Below are positions 5,063 to 6,812 of a stretch of DNA of 6,812 bases, piece after piece. The stretch is from Thioalkalivibrio sp. GTDB taxonomy: Bacteria; Pseudomonadota; Gammaproteobacteria; Ectothiorhodospirales; Ectothiorhodospiraceae. The first letter of the stretch is position 1. The number at the start of each line of letters is the position of its first letter. The notes beneath the pieces were generated by a model. The model made no database searches. It worked only from the letters and a program-made list of their open reading frames with translations, and was not told where the DNA came from. The position numbers and the translations under genes are program-made. Location of the stretch: NCBI GenBank assembly GCA_007120575.1, contig SKNJ01000260.1:1-6812 (forward strand), in the 5' to 3' direction.

Positions 5063-6812
5063 ATGGCGGACGATGACCGGACAGACGCGGATGACTTCGC
5101 CGAGTGGAGCGGTCTGGCCGGTCTGTCCCGGGCCCAGCGTGACGAACTGGTCGCGGGCATTGCGCCGCGCGTGGTGGAACACCTGGCCAGCTGCCTCGAC
5201 TGGATTACCTCGGAGTGGGAGGCCGGGCGCACCTGGGAGGAGACCTCCGAGGATCCGCTGGACTGGAGCCGGCAGATACGGGCGCACGAATACGAGGTCC
5301 GTCGCGAATTCGACGAGGGGCTGGTCCGCGATCTGACCACGACGGCCTATCCGCCGAAATACGAGTTTTCCGGCAGCAGCTATGCCGGCGCCGAGGGCGG
5401 TCTGCAGATCCTCGACGATTACCAGTCCACCCGCCGCTCGCTGCGTCATACGCTGGAAGGTGTGGTGCGCGAGAACAACCGTTACTCCTGGTTCATGTTT
5501 ACCCGTGCGGCGCGCGAGGAACAGCGCTTCGAGCACCCCGGCTGGGCTCCCTGGTCGCCGCTGCACTGGTACGAACGCCTGATCGAGACTGCCGAGCGCC
5601 ACTTTGGGCGCAGCGCGATGACCCTGGACCTGATGCGCGGTTACGTCCAGTGCATGAGCCGCAGCGGCGCGCCGATGCTGGCGTTCGTGGTCGAGACGGT
5701 GGATGGCTGTGGTCTGGTGCGGGATGCCGCCGAGGCCTACGAGTCCGAGCCGACCCCGCAGCAGAAGGCCACCTGGGAGGGCTATACCCGCGGCCGATCC
5801 ACGCCCACGCCGCCTGCCGGGGCGGACGATCGGGCCGTTCTGGGCCTGGGCGCAACCACTAGCGCGACGGGCGTGGAAATGCCCCCGGCGGAGGCGGAGC
5901 CCTCCGACTGGGCGCGCTGGGCGATGACCATGGCGCAGGCGCATGGTGTCCCCGTGGCCGCATCCGGTGCCGAGGAGACGGCGGATGGCGCTACCGAAAC
6001 CGGTGCTGTACGGCCGGACCCGGGCGCTGAAGACTTTTCGCGCGAGTCCCTGACCCCGTTCATCCTCGACCTGCTGCAGGGGATGTTCGATCACATCTTC
6101 CGGCAGGTCGGGTTCAATCCCCGGGTGCGCGCAGCGATCGCCGACATGCAGTTCGCCCTGGCCCGCGTGGTGATTCGCGATCTCGCATTCTTCCGCGATC
6201 GTGCGCATCCACTCCGGCTGTGGATTGGCAGCCTGATCAACACCGGGGTCCGGGTCAGCCCGCAGGATGGCGTGGAGGATCAGGCGGCGGTGGAAGCCTA
6301 TCTGCGGCATATCGAGGAGTCGGTGAACCGCCTGCGTTCCGAGGCCGACAGCATGGATCGCGCGGGGGCGCAGGCATTGCTTGATGCCTGGCTGGAGACC
6401 ATCGAGGGTGAGGATGCCCGCTGGCAGGAGCAGCAGGACCCGCACATCGACCCGTTGCGCCAGGAGGAGCGTGCGGCCCGCGCCCGGCGTAGTCTGACGG
6501 TCTGCGTGCTGGAAACCGGAGCGGAATTGCCGCAGGGCGCGGCGGACCAGATCGCCGAGGCCTGGGAGGACCTGCTGGCGGCCGATGGCGAAGCCGCCGA
6601 GACCCTGAACGAAGGGGTGAAGGCGGTGGCGCGGGCGATCTGCAACAAGGCAACCCCGCAGGACGTGAACCCACTGGTGCAGGATATCGTCGCCACCGCG
6701 CGTGCGGCCGGGATTCCGGCGGAGCGGGTCAAGGCGGTGGTCCAGCATCTGGGCCAGGCCCATCTGCGGCGCATCCGGCCCGGGTCGGACGAGCCATTGT
6801 TCGACCCGCAGG
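5063..6812 (+). CDS. DUF1631-family protein (partial, C-terminus beyond window)
   Basis: Large cytoplasmic protein of unknown function with 583 residues visible, open to the window's right edge, and no signal or membrane segment. The assignment to DUF1631 rests mainly on FALARVVIRDLAFFRDRAHP (364-383), continuing into LRLWIGSLINTGV, which matches the family pattern of a hydrophobic helix, D-x-x-FF, HP and a following helix. Supporting regions are ILDDYQSTRRSLRHTLE (116-132) in the N-terminal part and GAELPQGAADQIAEAWEDLL (486-505), a degenerate form of the family's LP-x-x-V-x-x-FL-x-x-W motif. Residues about 228-330 form a Pro/Ala/Glu-rich, probably disordered linker between two helical halves. 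The start has AAGGA 9 bases and GAGG 3 bases upstream. Some family members end in a PilZ (c-di-GMP-binding) domain; if present here it would be outside the window. The protein is strongly acidic. It has no annotated pathway, and older 'thymidine phosphorylase' labels for relatives are not supported by anything seen here. Confidence 0.72.
   Translation, partial: MADDDRTDADDFAEWSGLAGLSRAQRDELVAGIAPRVVEHLASCLDWITSEWEAGRTWEETSEDPLDWSRQIRAHEYEVRREFDEGLVRDLTTTAYPPKYEFSGSSYAGAEGGLQILDDYQSTRRSLRHTLEGVVRENNRYSWFMFTRAAREEQRFEHPGWAPWSPLHWYERLIETAERHFGRSAMTLDLMRGYVQCMSRSGAPMLAFVVETVDGCGLVRDAAEAYESEPTPQQKATWEGYTRGRSTPTPPAGADDRAVLGLGATTSATGVEMPPAEAEPSDWARWAMTMAQAHGVPVAASGAEETADGATETGAVRPDPGAEDFSRESLTPFILDLLQGMFDHIFRQVGFNPRVRAAIADMQFALARVVIRDLAFFRDRAHPLRLWIGSLINTGVRVSPQDGVEDQAAVEAYLRHIEESVNRLRSEADSMDRAGAQALLDAWLETIEGEDARWQEQQDPHIDPLRQEERAARARRSLTVCVLETGAELPQGAADQIAEAWEDLLAADGEAAETLNEGVKAVARAICNKATPQDVNPLVQDIVATARAAGIPAERVKAVVQHLGQAHLRRIRPGSDEPLFDPQ

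Noticed and set aside
4469..6763. A 764-codon open frame on the minus strand opposite the Rieske and DUF1631 genes
   Set aside because: It is antisense to two recognisable genes. Its translation is rich in Arg, His, Leu and Gly without domain motifs. Long antisense open frames are expected in GC-rich genes with strong third-position bias.

Overview
The window is GC-rich (about two thirds G+C by eye) and densely coding. Its codon use is bacterial and its genes are gammaproteobacterial in type. The many Asp/Glu-rich proteins and the gene families fit a member of the Ectothiorhodospiraceae/Thioalkalivibrio kind (halophilic or alkaliphilic sulfur bacteria). That placement is inferred from style and gene content; no marker gene proves it.

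Left part (1-3910, minus strand): five genes read leftward and form the inner-membrane/secretin block of an MSHA-type type IV pilus system. In transcription order they are mshI (PilM-like), a separate PilN-like gene (often called mshI2), mshJ (PilO-like), mshK (PilP-like) and mshL (outer-membrane secretin, cut off by the window's left edge). Each junction is a 4-base NTGA stop/start overlap, so the block looks translationally coupled. Together the proteins would form the alignment subcomplex and the secretin channel through which the pilus leaves the cell. The ATPase, platform and pilin genes (mshM/N/E/G/F/B/A and so on) would be expected beyond the left edge.

Middle (3911-4185): a 275-base divergent spacer separates mshI from a rightward lipoprotein gene. 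It holds a textbook CRP/Vfr-type palindrome (3982-3997) and, nearer the lipoprotein gene, a G-rich segment with small hairpins that may be a structured leader.

Right part (4186-6812, plus strand): a small lipoprotein with an OB-fold-like body, then a stand-alone Rieske [2Fe-2S] ferredoxin of the NirD/BphF type. A promoter-like spacer follows, and then a long DUF1631-type protein of unknown function that runs off the right edge. Nothing in the sequence shows a functional link between these three genes and the pilus block beyond the shared divergent spacer. No RNA genes, mobile elements, CRISPR arrays or pseudogenes were seen.
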